From JBHIYN01 sp041984235 (GTDB lineage: Bacteria > Pseudomonadota > Gammaproteobacteria > Ga0077536): a DNA stretch of 64,000 bases. Positions 45,534-53,220 of this stretch are shown here, piece by piece. Made by a program: the position numbers and the translations under genes. Each line of letters begins with the position of its first letter. Position 1 is the stretch's first letter. The notes below the pieces were generated by a model. The model did no database searches and was not told the origin of the DNA. It saw only the letters and a list, made by a program, of their open reading frames with translations. Where the stretch lies: positions 62,001 to 126,000 of the forward strand of contig JBHIYN010000004.1 in NCBI GenBank assembly GCA_041984235.1. The letters run 5' to 3'.

Positions 45534-47693
45534 ATGCCCGTCACCACCCACACGTTCTGCCAGATCTGCGAGCAGGCCTGCGGACTCCGGGTGACCACCG
45601 ACGGCGGTCGCATCCTCGCCATCGAGCCGGATCGGGACAACCGCCACTCCTGGCGCGACTTCTGCGTCAAGGCGGCCACCGCCGACCAGGTGGTCACCCA
45701 TCCGCAGCGCCTGCGCGCGCCGATGAAGCGGGTCGGCGATCGCTACGTCGCGGCCAGCTACGAAGAGGCGATCACCGACATCGCGGCACGCCTGACCCGC
45801 CTTCGCGACGCCCACGGCCCGGCCGCGATCGCGAGCTACGCCGGCAACCCCAACGGCATGAACTTCGGCGGCAGCCTGTTCCTGTCGCTGCTCATGGAGG
45901 CGCTTGCCTCGCACAATCGCTACTGGGTCGGCTCGCTCGACCAGAACGCGCTGCACGCGGTGGCCGAGCTGATGTACGGCAGCCCGTGGGTGCTGCTGCA
46001 GCCGGACGTTGATCACGCCGAGTGCGTGCTGCTGATCGGATCCAACCCGGCGGTCAGCACGCTGTGCTGGATCGGGCGCGTGCCGAACGGCTGGAAGCGC
46101 CTGCAGGCGGCGCGCGCGAAGGGTGCGCAGCTGATCGTGGTCGATCCGCGGCGCACCGAGTCGGCGCGCAAGGCCGACGTGCACCTCGCGGTGCGTCCGG
46201 ACCAGGACTGGGCGCTGCTGCTCGCCATGCTGCGCATCGTGTTCGAGCGCGGCTGGCAGCATGCGGACGACTGCGCCGCCGCGAGCGGTATCGACACCGT
46301 GCGCGCGCTCGCGCTCGGTACGTCGCTGGAGGATCTCGCGCGCCGTTGCGACGTGCCGCTGGCCGACATCGAGGCGGTTACCGAGACCTTCGCACGCGCG
46401 GACCGCGGCATGGCGCTGGCGCGTACGGGCTCCGCGCAGGGCATCAACGGCAGCCTCACCGAGTGGCTGAGCCACGTGCTCAACCTGGTCTGCGGCCGCA
46501 CCGATCGGCGCGGCGGCCGGCTCTACAACCCGGGGCTGGTCGACCCGCTGGTCGCCGGCGACGAGATCTTCCGCCCCAACCGCGCGACCAGCCGCGTGCG
46601 CGGCCTGCCGACCGTGGCCGGTGCGCACTCGACCGCCGAGCTCGCCGAGGAGATCACCACCCCGGGTGACGGCCAGGTGCGCGCGCTGCTCATGGTCGCC
46701 GGCAACCCGGTGGTGAGCGGACCGGACGGCCGTGCGCTCGACGCCGCGCTGGCCGAACTCGACACCCTGGTCGTGATTGATCTCGTGCAGCGCGAGAGCC
46801 ACCGCCACGCCGACTGGCTGATCCCGGCGTCGCACTGGCTGGAGCGCAGCGAGTTCCACCCGCTGCTCGCCGGCATGAGCACCGAGAGCTTCGCCCAGGT
46901 CGGACGTGCCGCGCTGCCGCCACCGGAAGGCGTACGCCACGAGTGGGAGTTCCTGCGCGATCTCATGATCGCGATGAAGCTGCCGATCCCCGGCCTTCCG
47001 GGCGGTCGCGCACTGGCCGCGGCGAGCCGGGTGTTGCCGCGCCTGACCGGCAACCCCTACCACGCGTTCGGCCCGGCCTGGATCGCGCGCCTGCTGGTGG
47101 CACGCAGCGGGCGTGTGCGCTGGTCGGCGCTCGAGCGCGCCGAGCACGGCCTGCACTACGGCGAGCCGCCGCTCGATACCCTGCGCTCGCGCCTGACCAC
47201 CCCTGACCGCCGCATCGACGCCGCGCCGGCACCGCTGGTCGCATTGCTCGAACGGCGTCTCGCCGAGCCGCCGCCGCAGCCCGACCCGGCCTACCCGCTG
47301 CAGATGCTCTCGCGCCGGCGCAAGCACACCATGAACTCGTGGCTGGGCGAGGTCACCGGACCGCGCGTGCCGGCGGCGAGCGGCGACCTGGTCGAGATCG
47401 CGCCGGCCGACGCCGCCGCGCTCGGCTTCGCCGAGGACGATGCGGTCGAGGTGTGCTCGCGCACCGGCGCGGTCGCCGCGCGCGTGCGAATCAGTCCCGA
47501 TCTGCGCCCGGGCACGGTCGTGTTCGAGCAGGGCTGGGGCTCACGCGTGTTCTCGCCGGCCGATGGCGGCGCCGAAGTGCACGGCGTCAACCGCAACCTG
47601 CTGGTCGCCAACGACGAGCTCGATCCGGTCTCCTGCGTGCCGCGCCTGAACGGTACGCCGGTACGCCTCACACGACGCGCCGACGATCGCTGA
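45534..47693 (+). CDS. Molybdopterin oxidoreductase, formate dehydrogenase-like (Mo enzyme 1)
   Basis: A 719-residue Mo-bis-pterin enzyme of the DMSO reductase superfamily, no twin-arginine signal so cytoplasmic. The N-terminal [4Fe-4S] site has C9, C12, C16 and C44 (CQICEQAC ... DFC). The first pterin-binding block has SYAGNPNGMNFGG and the C-terminal domain has LQMLSRRRKHTMNSWLG and AADGGAEVHGVNRN. There is no Sec or Cys at the usual Mo-ligand position that I can identify, so substrate is uncertain. The start is set by the family, which begins just before the first Cys; in-frame ATG and GTG codons lie upstream. Confidence 0.82.
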   Translation: MPVTTHTFCQICEQACGLRVTTDGGRILAIEPDRDNRHSWRDFCVKAATADQVVTHPQRLRAPMKRVGDRYVAASYEEAITDIAARLTRLRDAHGPAAIASYAGNPNGMNFGGSLFLSLLMEALASHNRYWVGSLDQNALHAVAELMYGSPWVLLQPDVDHAECVLLIGSNPAVSTLCWIGRVPNGWKRLQAARAKGAQLIVVDPRRTESARKADVHLAVRPDQDWALLLAMLRIVFERGWQHADDCAAASGIDTVRALALGTSLEDLARRCDVPLADIEAVTETFARADRGMALARTGSAQGINGSLTEWLSHVLNLVCGRTDRRGGRLYNPGLVDPLVAGDEIFRPNRATSRVRGLPTVAGAHSTAELAEEITTPGDGQVRALLMVAGNPVVSGPDGRALDAALAELDTLVVIDLVQRESHRHADWLIPASHWLERSEFHPLLAGMSTESFAQVGRAALPPPEGVRHEWEFLRDLMIAMKLPIPGLPGGRALAAASRVLPRLTGNPYHAFGPAWIARLLVARSGRVRWSALERAEHGLHYGEPPLDTLRSRLTTPDRRIDAAPAPLVALLERRLAEPPPQPDPAYPLQMLSRRRKHTMNSWLGEVTGPRVPAASGDLVEIAPADAAALGFAEDDAVEVCSRTGAVAARVRISPDLRPGTVVFEQGWGSRVFSPADGGAEVHGVNRNLLVANDELDPVSCVPRLNGTPVRLTRRADDR

Positions 47694-47729
47694 GTCCGGC
47701 GCGCCCCGCCCGAACGCGGCTGTAACCCT

Positions 47730-47758
47730 ACGCGGCCGTATGCCAGAATCGGCCGCGT
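47730..47758 (+). terminator. Hairpin between Mo enzyme 1 and the Zn-ribbon/HyuA/HyuB genes
   Basis: ACGCGGCCG (47730-47738) pairs perfectly with CGGCCGCGT (47750-47758), loop 11 nt. No U tract follows. It could be a partial terminator or simply separate the two transcripts; the gap between the genes is 125 nt. Confidence 0.3.
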
Positions 47759-47818
47759 CGCGGGCGGCACGGTGCCGGCTCGCGCGTGCGGCCGTCGTGG
47801 CCGCCAGGGGAGAACGAG

Positions 47819-48070
47819 ATGAGCAATTTTCTGTACGCGCGGCCGGACGATGCCGCGCCGGTGCAGGCGCGCGAGCCGATCGAAGGCGCCTGTGAGAGCT
47901 GTGGCGCGGAGGCGCTGGCGCGCTACCCGGTGCTGTCGGAAGGCGGCTGGTTCATGGTCGTGAAATGCCAGCAGTGCCTGGCCTCGGCGAGCCGCGAGCC
48001 GTGGACCCGGCTCGGCTACGTGACCCTCGCCACCGATGCCATCGCGCAGCCGGGAGGAACGCCGCGATGA
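47819..48070 (+). CDS. Zn-ribbon protein, possible gamma subunit of a HyuA/HyuB enzyme
   Basis: An 83-residue protein with four cysteines in two CxxC pairs (C25/C28 and C50/C53), a treble-clef or ribbon zinc site. It is directly fused by position (ATGA overlap) to a HyuA-type gene followed by HyuB. ATP-dependent carboxylases such as acetone and acetophenone carboxylase have HyuA- and HyuB-like subunits plus a small zinc-binding gamma subunit, and this trio has that composition. The sequence itself is not close enough to call the gamma subunit with certainty. GGGGAGAACGAG precedes the ATG. Confidence 0.6.
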   Translation: MSNFLYARPDDAAPVQAREPIEGACESCGAEALARYPVLSEGGWFMVVKCQQCLASASREPWTRLGYVTLATDAIAQPGGTPR

Positions 48071-50106
48071 TGGCGGTCGACGTCGGCGGCACCTTCACCG
48101 ACGTCGTCGCGGTCAGCGACGGCGCGATTCGTACGGCCAAGGTCTCGACCCGCATCGGCGCGGTCGACGAGGGCGTGGTCGAGGGCGCGGCCGAGCTCGA
48201 CGTCGCCACCGCACCGGTCTTCAACCACGCCAGCACGCACGGGCTGAACGCGATCATCACCCGCTCGCTGCCGAAGATCGGCTTCCTCACCACCGCCGGC
48301 CATCGCGATATCGTCGACATCGGACGCTGCTGGCGGCCGGACGCCGCGCTCACCGATCCGAGCTGGCGGCGCAGCTTCGGCGACGCGGCGAAGCCGCTGG
48401 TGCCGCGCTACCTGCGCCGTGGCATCGTCGAGCGCCTCAAGGCGGACGGCTCGGTGTTCACCCCGCTCGACGAGGCGCAGGCGCGCGCCGAGCTCGAGGT
48501 GCTGGCGCGCTGCAAGGTGCAGGGCGTCGCCATCTGCCTGCTCAATGCCTATACCAACGACATCCACGAGCGCCGCCTGCGCGAGCTGGTGCGCGAGGTG
48601 CTCGGTGACGTGCCGTGCTCGGTGTCGAGCGAGATCTCGCCGCTCGCCAAGGAGTACGCGCGCGCCTCGACCACCCTGGTCGACGTGTTCATGAAGATCA
48701 TCTACGCCGACTACACCCGGCGCCTCGACGCCGGCCTGCGCGCGGCCGGCTTCGGCGGCCAGCTCAACTTCGCCGACTGCACGGCCAACCTGATCCCGGC
48801 CGCCGACGCCATGGAGGCGCCGTTCCGCGTGGTCTTCGCCGGGCCCGCCGCCGGCACCGTCGGCAGCGCGCACTTCGGGCGCCAGATCGACGCCCCCAAC
48901 CTGCTCTGCGCCGACGTTGGCGGCACCTCCTGCGACATCAGCCTGGTCAGCGCCGGGCAGCCGTTCGTCAACACTACCTTCGAGCTCGAGCACGACCTCA
49001 TCGTCAACGCGCTGTCGAACGACATCTCGAGCATCGGCGCGGGCGGCGGCAGCATCGTCGCCATCTCGCCCTCGGGTGATGTCACCGTCGGCCCGGAGTC
49101 GGCCGGCGCCGATCCGGGCCCGGCCTGCTACGGCCGCGGCGGCACGCAGCCGACCATGACCGACGTCTGCCTGCTCGCCGGCCTGCTCGACCCGGACGGC
49201 TTCGCCGGCGGGCGCATGCAGCTCGACCCGGCGCGCGCCACGGCCGCCTTCGAGGCGCTCGACACGCCGCTGCCGTTCGCCCACCGCGTGCGCTACGCGT
49301 GGGACATCGGCCTCAACAATGTCGCCGAGGGGATCTTCAACATCGCCATCAAGCAGGGCATCGACCCGCGCGACTACTCGCTGATGGCGTTCGGCGCGGC
49401 GGGGCCGCTGCTGCTGCCGGCGCTGGCCGACCTGATCCACGTGAAGAGCGTCATCGTGCCGCCGCACCCGGGGCTTTTCTCGGCGCTCGGCCTGCTCTCC
49501 GCCGACCAGGCCTACTCGATCAGCCAGAGCGCCTACACCGTGCTCACCGCCGACACCGCCCCCGACATCGCGCGCATCTTCGACGACATGGAGACGCGAT
49601 TGAGGCGGCGGCTCGGCGCCAACCAGGACGTCGAGCTGGTGCGCTCGTTCGACGGCCAGCTGGTCGGCCAGACCTGGGAGACGCCGTTCGTGCCGGTACC
49701 GCCCGGCGCCATCGACGCGGCCAGCATCGCGGCCATGATCGCGAACTTCCACGACGCCTACGCGGCGCGCAACGGCAACCGCTTCGAGGCCATCCCGGTG
49801 CAGGGCGTGACCTATCGCCTGTCCGCCGTGGTGCACACCGACAAGGTCGCCTATACCGAACTCGCGCCACGCCAGGGTGCGCCGCTCAGGCCGATCGGCA
49901 GCAGCGTGCTGCGCTACGTCGGCGACGCCGAGGAGCTGGCCCAGATCTACGCCCGCGAGGATCTGTGCGCCGGCGACGTCGTGCAGGGGCCGGCGATCGT
50001 GCGCGAGGCCCTGTCCACCACCTACCTGACCCGCAACCAGGTCGGCGAAGTCGGCCGCCTGGGCGAGATCGTGATCCGGCCGCGCGCCGGGGGAGAAAGC
50101 GCATGA
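48067..50106 (+). CDS. HyuA-type hydantoinase/oxoprolinase/ketone carboxylase subunit
   Basis: A 679-residue ASKHA-fold ATPase subunit: VDVGGTFTDVVAV at the start (ATP phosphate loop), HASTHGLNAIITR, a mid-sequence ADVGGTSCDISLV, DISSIGAGGGSIV and PGPACYGRGG. The family couples ATP to opening or carboxylation of substrates (5-oxoproline, N-methylhydantoin, acetone, acetophenone). The start is ATG at 48067, overlapping the small Zn protein stop (ATGA). Substrate depends on the partner subunits and cannot be read directly. Confidence 0.9.
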   Translation: MMAVDVGGTFTDVVAVSDGAIRTAKVSTRIGAVDEGVVEGAAELDVATAPVFNHASTHGLNAIITRSLPKIGFLTTAGHRDIVDIGRCWRPDAALTDPSWRRSFGDAAKPLVPRYLRRGIVERLKADGSVFTPLDEAQARAELEVLARCKVQGVAICLLNAYTNDIHERRLRELVREVLGDVPCSVSSEISPLAKEYARASTTLVDVFMKIIYADYTRRLDAGLRAAGFGGQLNFADCTANLIPAADAMEAPFRVVFAGPAAGTVGSAHFGRQIDAPNLLCADVGGTSCDISLVSAGQPFVNTTFELEHDLIVNALSNDISSIGAGGGSIVAISPSGDVTVGPESAGADPGPACYGRGGTQPTMTDVCLLAGLLDPDGFAGGRMQLDPARATAAFEALDTPLPFAHRVRYAWDIGLNNVAEGIFNIAIKQGIDPRDYSLMAFGAAGPLLLPALADLIHVKSVIVPPHPGLFSALGLLSADQAYSISQSAYTVLTADTAPDIARIFDDMETRLRRRLGANQDVELVRSFDGQLVGQTWETPFVPVPPGAIDAASIAAMIANFHDAYAARNGNRFEAIPVQGVTYRLSAVVHTDKVAYTELAPRQGAPLRPIGSSVLRYVGDAEELAQIYAREDLCAGDVVQGPAIVREALSTTYLTRNQVGEVGRLGEIVIRPRAGGESA

Positions 50107-52064
50107 GCACCCAACCGGACGACCGCGGCCAGCTTGACGAGCAGCGCCCGGCGCGCCTGCGCGACTGGAGCGAGGCGCAGTTCGAGGCCGAGTACCACTG
50201 CGACCGCTTTACCGCGATGGTGCTCTCCAACCGCCTGCGCTACACCGTCGGCCACATGAGCACCGGGCTCATGTTCAGCGCCTTCTCGCCGATCATCCGC
50301 GACTGGTACGACTTCGCCATCACCATCTCCGGGCCGCCCGACATGGATTACCCGATGCCGGCGGTGTCGAGCTCGCTGCTGGTCTTCCTCGGCACCATGG
50401 AGGACGCGGTGCGCAACGTCATCGAGGAGTACGGCGTCGATCGGCTCAAGCCCGGTGACGTCGTGCTGTGCAACGATCCCTACCGCGGCGGCAACCACGT
50501 CAACGACGCGCTGTTCATCCGTCCGGTGTTCCACGAGGGGCGCCCGGTCGGCTTCGTCAACGCGCGCGCACACCAGCTCGACATGGGCGGGGTGACCCCC
50601 GGCGGCTTCTCCGCGACCAAGCGCAACGTCTACGAGAACGGCCTCGTGCTCGGCCCCATGCTGCTGTTCGAAAACGACCAGCCGGTGCGCTCGACGTTCA
50701 GCCTGGTGTTCGACAACACGCGTTTCGCGGGCCTGCTGCAGCCCGACTTCATGACCATGGCCGAGCAGCTCAAGCTCGGCGAGCGGCTGCTGCTGGAGAG
50801 CATCGAGCGCTACGGCGAGACCGCCTACCGCGGTGCCGTGCGCTACTGCTGCGACGCCTCCGCCGAGGCCATGCGCGACGCCATCGCGACCATCCCGGAC
50901 GGCGACTACGAAGTCGAGGAGCCGCTCGACGCCGACGGCGCCGGCGACGACGAGCCGGTCATCGTGCGCGCCACCGTGCGCAAGCGCGGCGGCCACGTCG
51001 AGGTCGACACCAGCGGCTCCTCGCGCCAGGCGCGCACCTGCATCAACGCCGGTCCGCTCGACGCCAAGACCGCGGTCGGCGCCGCGTTCAAGCTGCTGGT
51101 CGACCGCCACACCCCGTTCAGCTCGGGCGCCTACCGCCCGATCGATATCGTCGTGCCGCCCGGCACGGTGCTCTCCGCGCTGCCGCCGGACGGTGCCATC
51201 ATGCTCTACTGGGAGACCACCCAGGCGCTCCTGACCGGCATGGTGCGCGAGCTCGGCAAGGTCCTCGGCAAGCAGAGCTTCGGCGGTGACTTCGGCTCGG
51301 TGTGCGTGCACAACGCGCACGGCCTGTGGCCGGACGGCCGCCCGTGGCAGAACATCGCCCTGGTCGGCGCCGAGCACGGCCCGTGGGGCGCGGACGCGCG
51401 CCACGACGGCGACTCCTACACCGTGCCCTACATGGTCAACGGCCTGGACCCGGCGACCGAGGCGATGGAGCAGGAGTCACCGGTGATGCTGGTACGCAAG
51501 GAGTACGTGACCGACTCCGGCGGCGCCGGCTACAACCGCGGCGGCGCCGGCGTGCTCAAGGATGCGCTGTGGGAGACCGCCGGCGAGCACTACTCGATTC
51601 CGCTGCGCTACCGCCAGGCGACCGGCTTCGGCGCGCACGGCGCCGGTGACGGGCGCACCGGGGCGGCGTGGCTGTTCGAGCCGGACGACCCGGTGCTCGA
51701 CGTGCCCGGCAAGCTCGTGCCCGTCGACGGCGACGTCTACGCGCGTACCACGCCGATTGCAGGCGTACTCGATGGCGAGACCAGGGCACTCGACCCGAAC
51801 GGCGAGTATTTCTACTACGCGCGCCAGCCGGTGTGGCACACGCGGCCCGGCGCCTTCTCGCGCTACGTCACCAACGGCGGCGGCGGCTGGGGCGATCCGT
51901 TCACGCGCGAGCCCCGGCGCGTGCTCGAAGACGTGCGCGACGGCTACGTCAGCCTGCGCGGCGCGCGCGAGGACTACGGCGTGGTGATCACGGGCGACCC
52001 CGAGCGCGACCCGGAAGGCCTGGTGATCGACGAGCAGGCGACCGCGGCGCTGCGCCGGGGCTAG
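50103..52064 (+). CDS. HyuB-type hydantoinase/oxoprolinase/ketone carboxylase subunit
   Basis: A 653-residue HyuB-family subunit: AMVLSNRLRYTVGHMSTGLM, DVVLCNDPYRGGNHVNDALF, QLDMGGVTPGGFS, VDTSGSSRQARTCIN and SGGAGYNRGGAGVLKD, with a C-terminal GGGGWGDPFTREP. It partners with the HyuA subunit to complete the ATP-dependent enzyme. The ATG overlaps the HyuA stop (ATGA). The order gamma, HyuA, HyuB is an operon of three with coupled translation. Confidence 0.92.
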   Translation: MSTQPDDRGQLDEQRPARLRDWSEAQFEAEYHCDRFTAMVLSNRLRYTVGHMSTGLMFSAFSPIIRDWYDFAITISGPPDMDYPMPAVSSSLLVFLGTMEDAVRNVIEEYGVDRLKPGDVVLCNDPYRGGNHVNDALFIRPVFHEGRPVGFVNARAHQLDMGGVTPGGFSATKRNVYENGLVLGPMLLFENDQPVRSTFSLVFDNTRFAGLLQPDFMTMAEQLKLGERLLLESIERYGETAYRGAVRYCCDASAEAMRDAIATIPDGDYEVEEPLDADGAGDDEPVIVRATVRKRGGHVEVDTSGSSRQARTCINAGPLDAKTAVGAAFKLLVDRHTPFSSGAYRPIDIVVPPGTVLSALPPDGAIMLYWETTQALLTGMVRELGKVLGKQSFGGDFGSVCVHNAHGLWPDGRPWQNIALVGAEHGPWGADARHDGDSYTVPYMVNGLDPATEAMEQESPVMLVRKEYVTDSGGAGYNRGGAGVLKDALWETAGEHYSIPLRYRQATGFGAHGAGDGRTGAAWLFEPDDPVLDVPGKLVPVDGDVYARTTPIAGVLDGETRALDPNGEYFYYARQPVWHTRPGAFSRYVTNGGGGWGDPFTREPRRVLEDVRDGYVSLRGAREDYGVVITGDPERDPEGLVIDEQATAALRRG

Positions 52065-52101
52065 CGGGCTGCCCCGCGCGCGCCCGGTCGCCTGCACCCG
52101 C

Positions 52102-53220
52102 TCAGCCGGGACGGTAACTGCGCAGGGTTTCGGCGCGCCGCGGTGCGTCCACGCTGATCGCACCGTGCGGACAGGCATTGATGCAGGCCTGGCAACGAAT
52201 GCAGCGGCCGGCGTCAATGACCAGCGCGTTGTAATAGAGGCCGGCGGTGGCGCCGGGAACCAGCGGCGCGTATTCGGCCGGCGTGCCATCGGCGCCCGCG
52301 CGCACGCTGCCGGCCTCGACGATGCAGCCCTCGACCGGACGTACCAGCAGGCATTCGTCACACAGCACGCAGCGGCGGTTGTCGATCACCGGCGCCGGTG
52401 ATCGCAGGTCCTCGAAGGCAGCCCGGAAGACGTGCGCGCCGGGTACGCCGGCCCCGGCCAGGGCTTCGGCCGCCGCCGCGATCATGGGCGGCGGTCCGCA
52501 CAGCCAGGCGCGCAGCCGCTGCGGCGGGAGAGCGTCGTCGCGTTCGAGGCGCCGGCCGAGCTCGTCGGTGACCAGGCCGCGCGCGCCGTGCCAGTCGCTG
52601 GCCGCCGGCTCCTCGGACAGCACCTCGACGAACTCGAAGCGATGCCCGCGCGGCCACTGCGCGCCAATCCGTTCGATGAGATCGAGACTGTTGCGGTCGG
52701 CCCGGGTGCGCGCGCCGTAGAGGAACACGCAGTCGCGCCCCGGGCCGGCGCGGCTGGCCGCCTCGGCCAGCGCGCGCAGCGCACTCATGCCGCTGCCGCC
52801 GCCGACCAGCAGCATCGGCTCACGGCCGTCGTCGAGCGTGAAGCCGCCGAGCGGACCGCTGAGTGTCACGGCGGCGCCGGTGCGATCCGCGGCTGCCAGC
52901 CATTGCGAGAATTCGCCGTCCGGCACCAGGCGCACGAGGAAGGTGTGCGCGTCGCTGTCCTCGGCATGCGGGTCGCGCGCGAAGGAGTAGGAGCGCGGAC
53001 CGGACAGGCCGTCCACGGTCAGGGTTGCGAACTGGCCGGCGCGCGCACCCAGCGCCGCGCTGCCGGGTACGCAGCGCACGACCAGCTCGCGCAGATCGTG
53101 GGTCAGCGTGCGCACGGCGACGATGTGGGCACGGTTGCGCATCACCCGCGTGCCGTGGATGGCCGCGCGCGGCGGCGGCGGCGCCAGCGGGTCGCGCCAC
53201 GCCTGGCCCGGCGGCGTCAC
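52102..53220 (-). CDS. Flavin reductase with C-terminal [4Fe-4S] ferredoxin domain
   Basis: A 372-residue electron-transfer protein. An FNR-type module has GPRSYSFARDPH (FAD site), LLVGGGSGMSALRAL (NAD site) and WLCGPPPM. After it (residues about 285-365) come cysteine clusters: CVLCDEC followed by a further Cys, and a classic CIRCQACINACPHGAIS [4Fe-4S] motif. The start is GTG overlapping the Mo enzyme 2 stop (GTGA), so both are translated together. It would pass electrons between NAD(P)H and Mo enzyme 2, in either direction. It is convergent with HyuB, 37 nt apart. Confidence 0.85.
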   Translation of the reverse strand: MTPPGQAWRDPLAPPPPRAAIHGTRVMRNRAHIVAVRTLTHDLRELVVRCVPGSAALGARAGQFATLTVDGLSGPRSYSFARDPHAEDSDAHTFLVRLVPDGEFSQWLAAADRTGAAVTLSGPLGGFTLDDGREPMLLVGGGSGMSALRALAEAASRAGPGRDCVFLYGARTRADRNSLDLIERIGAQWPRGHRFEFVEVLSEEPAASDWHGARGLVTDELGRRLERDDALPPQRLRAWLCGPPPMIAAAAEALAGAGVPGAHVFRAAFEDLRSPAPVIDNRRCVLCDECLLVRPVEGCIVEAGSVRAGADGTPAEYAPLVPGATAGLYYNALVIDAGRCIRCQACINACPHGAISVDAPRRAETLRSYRPG

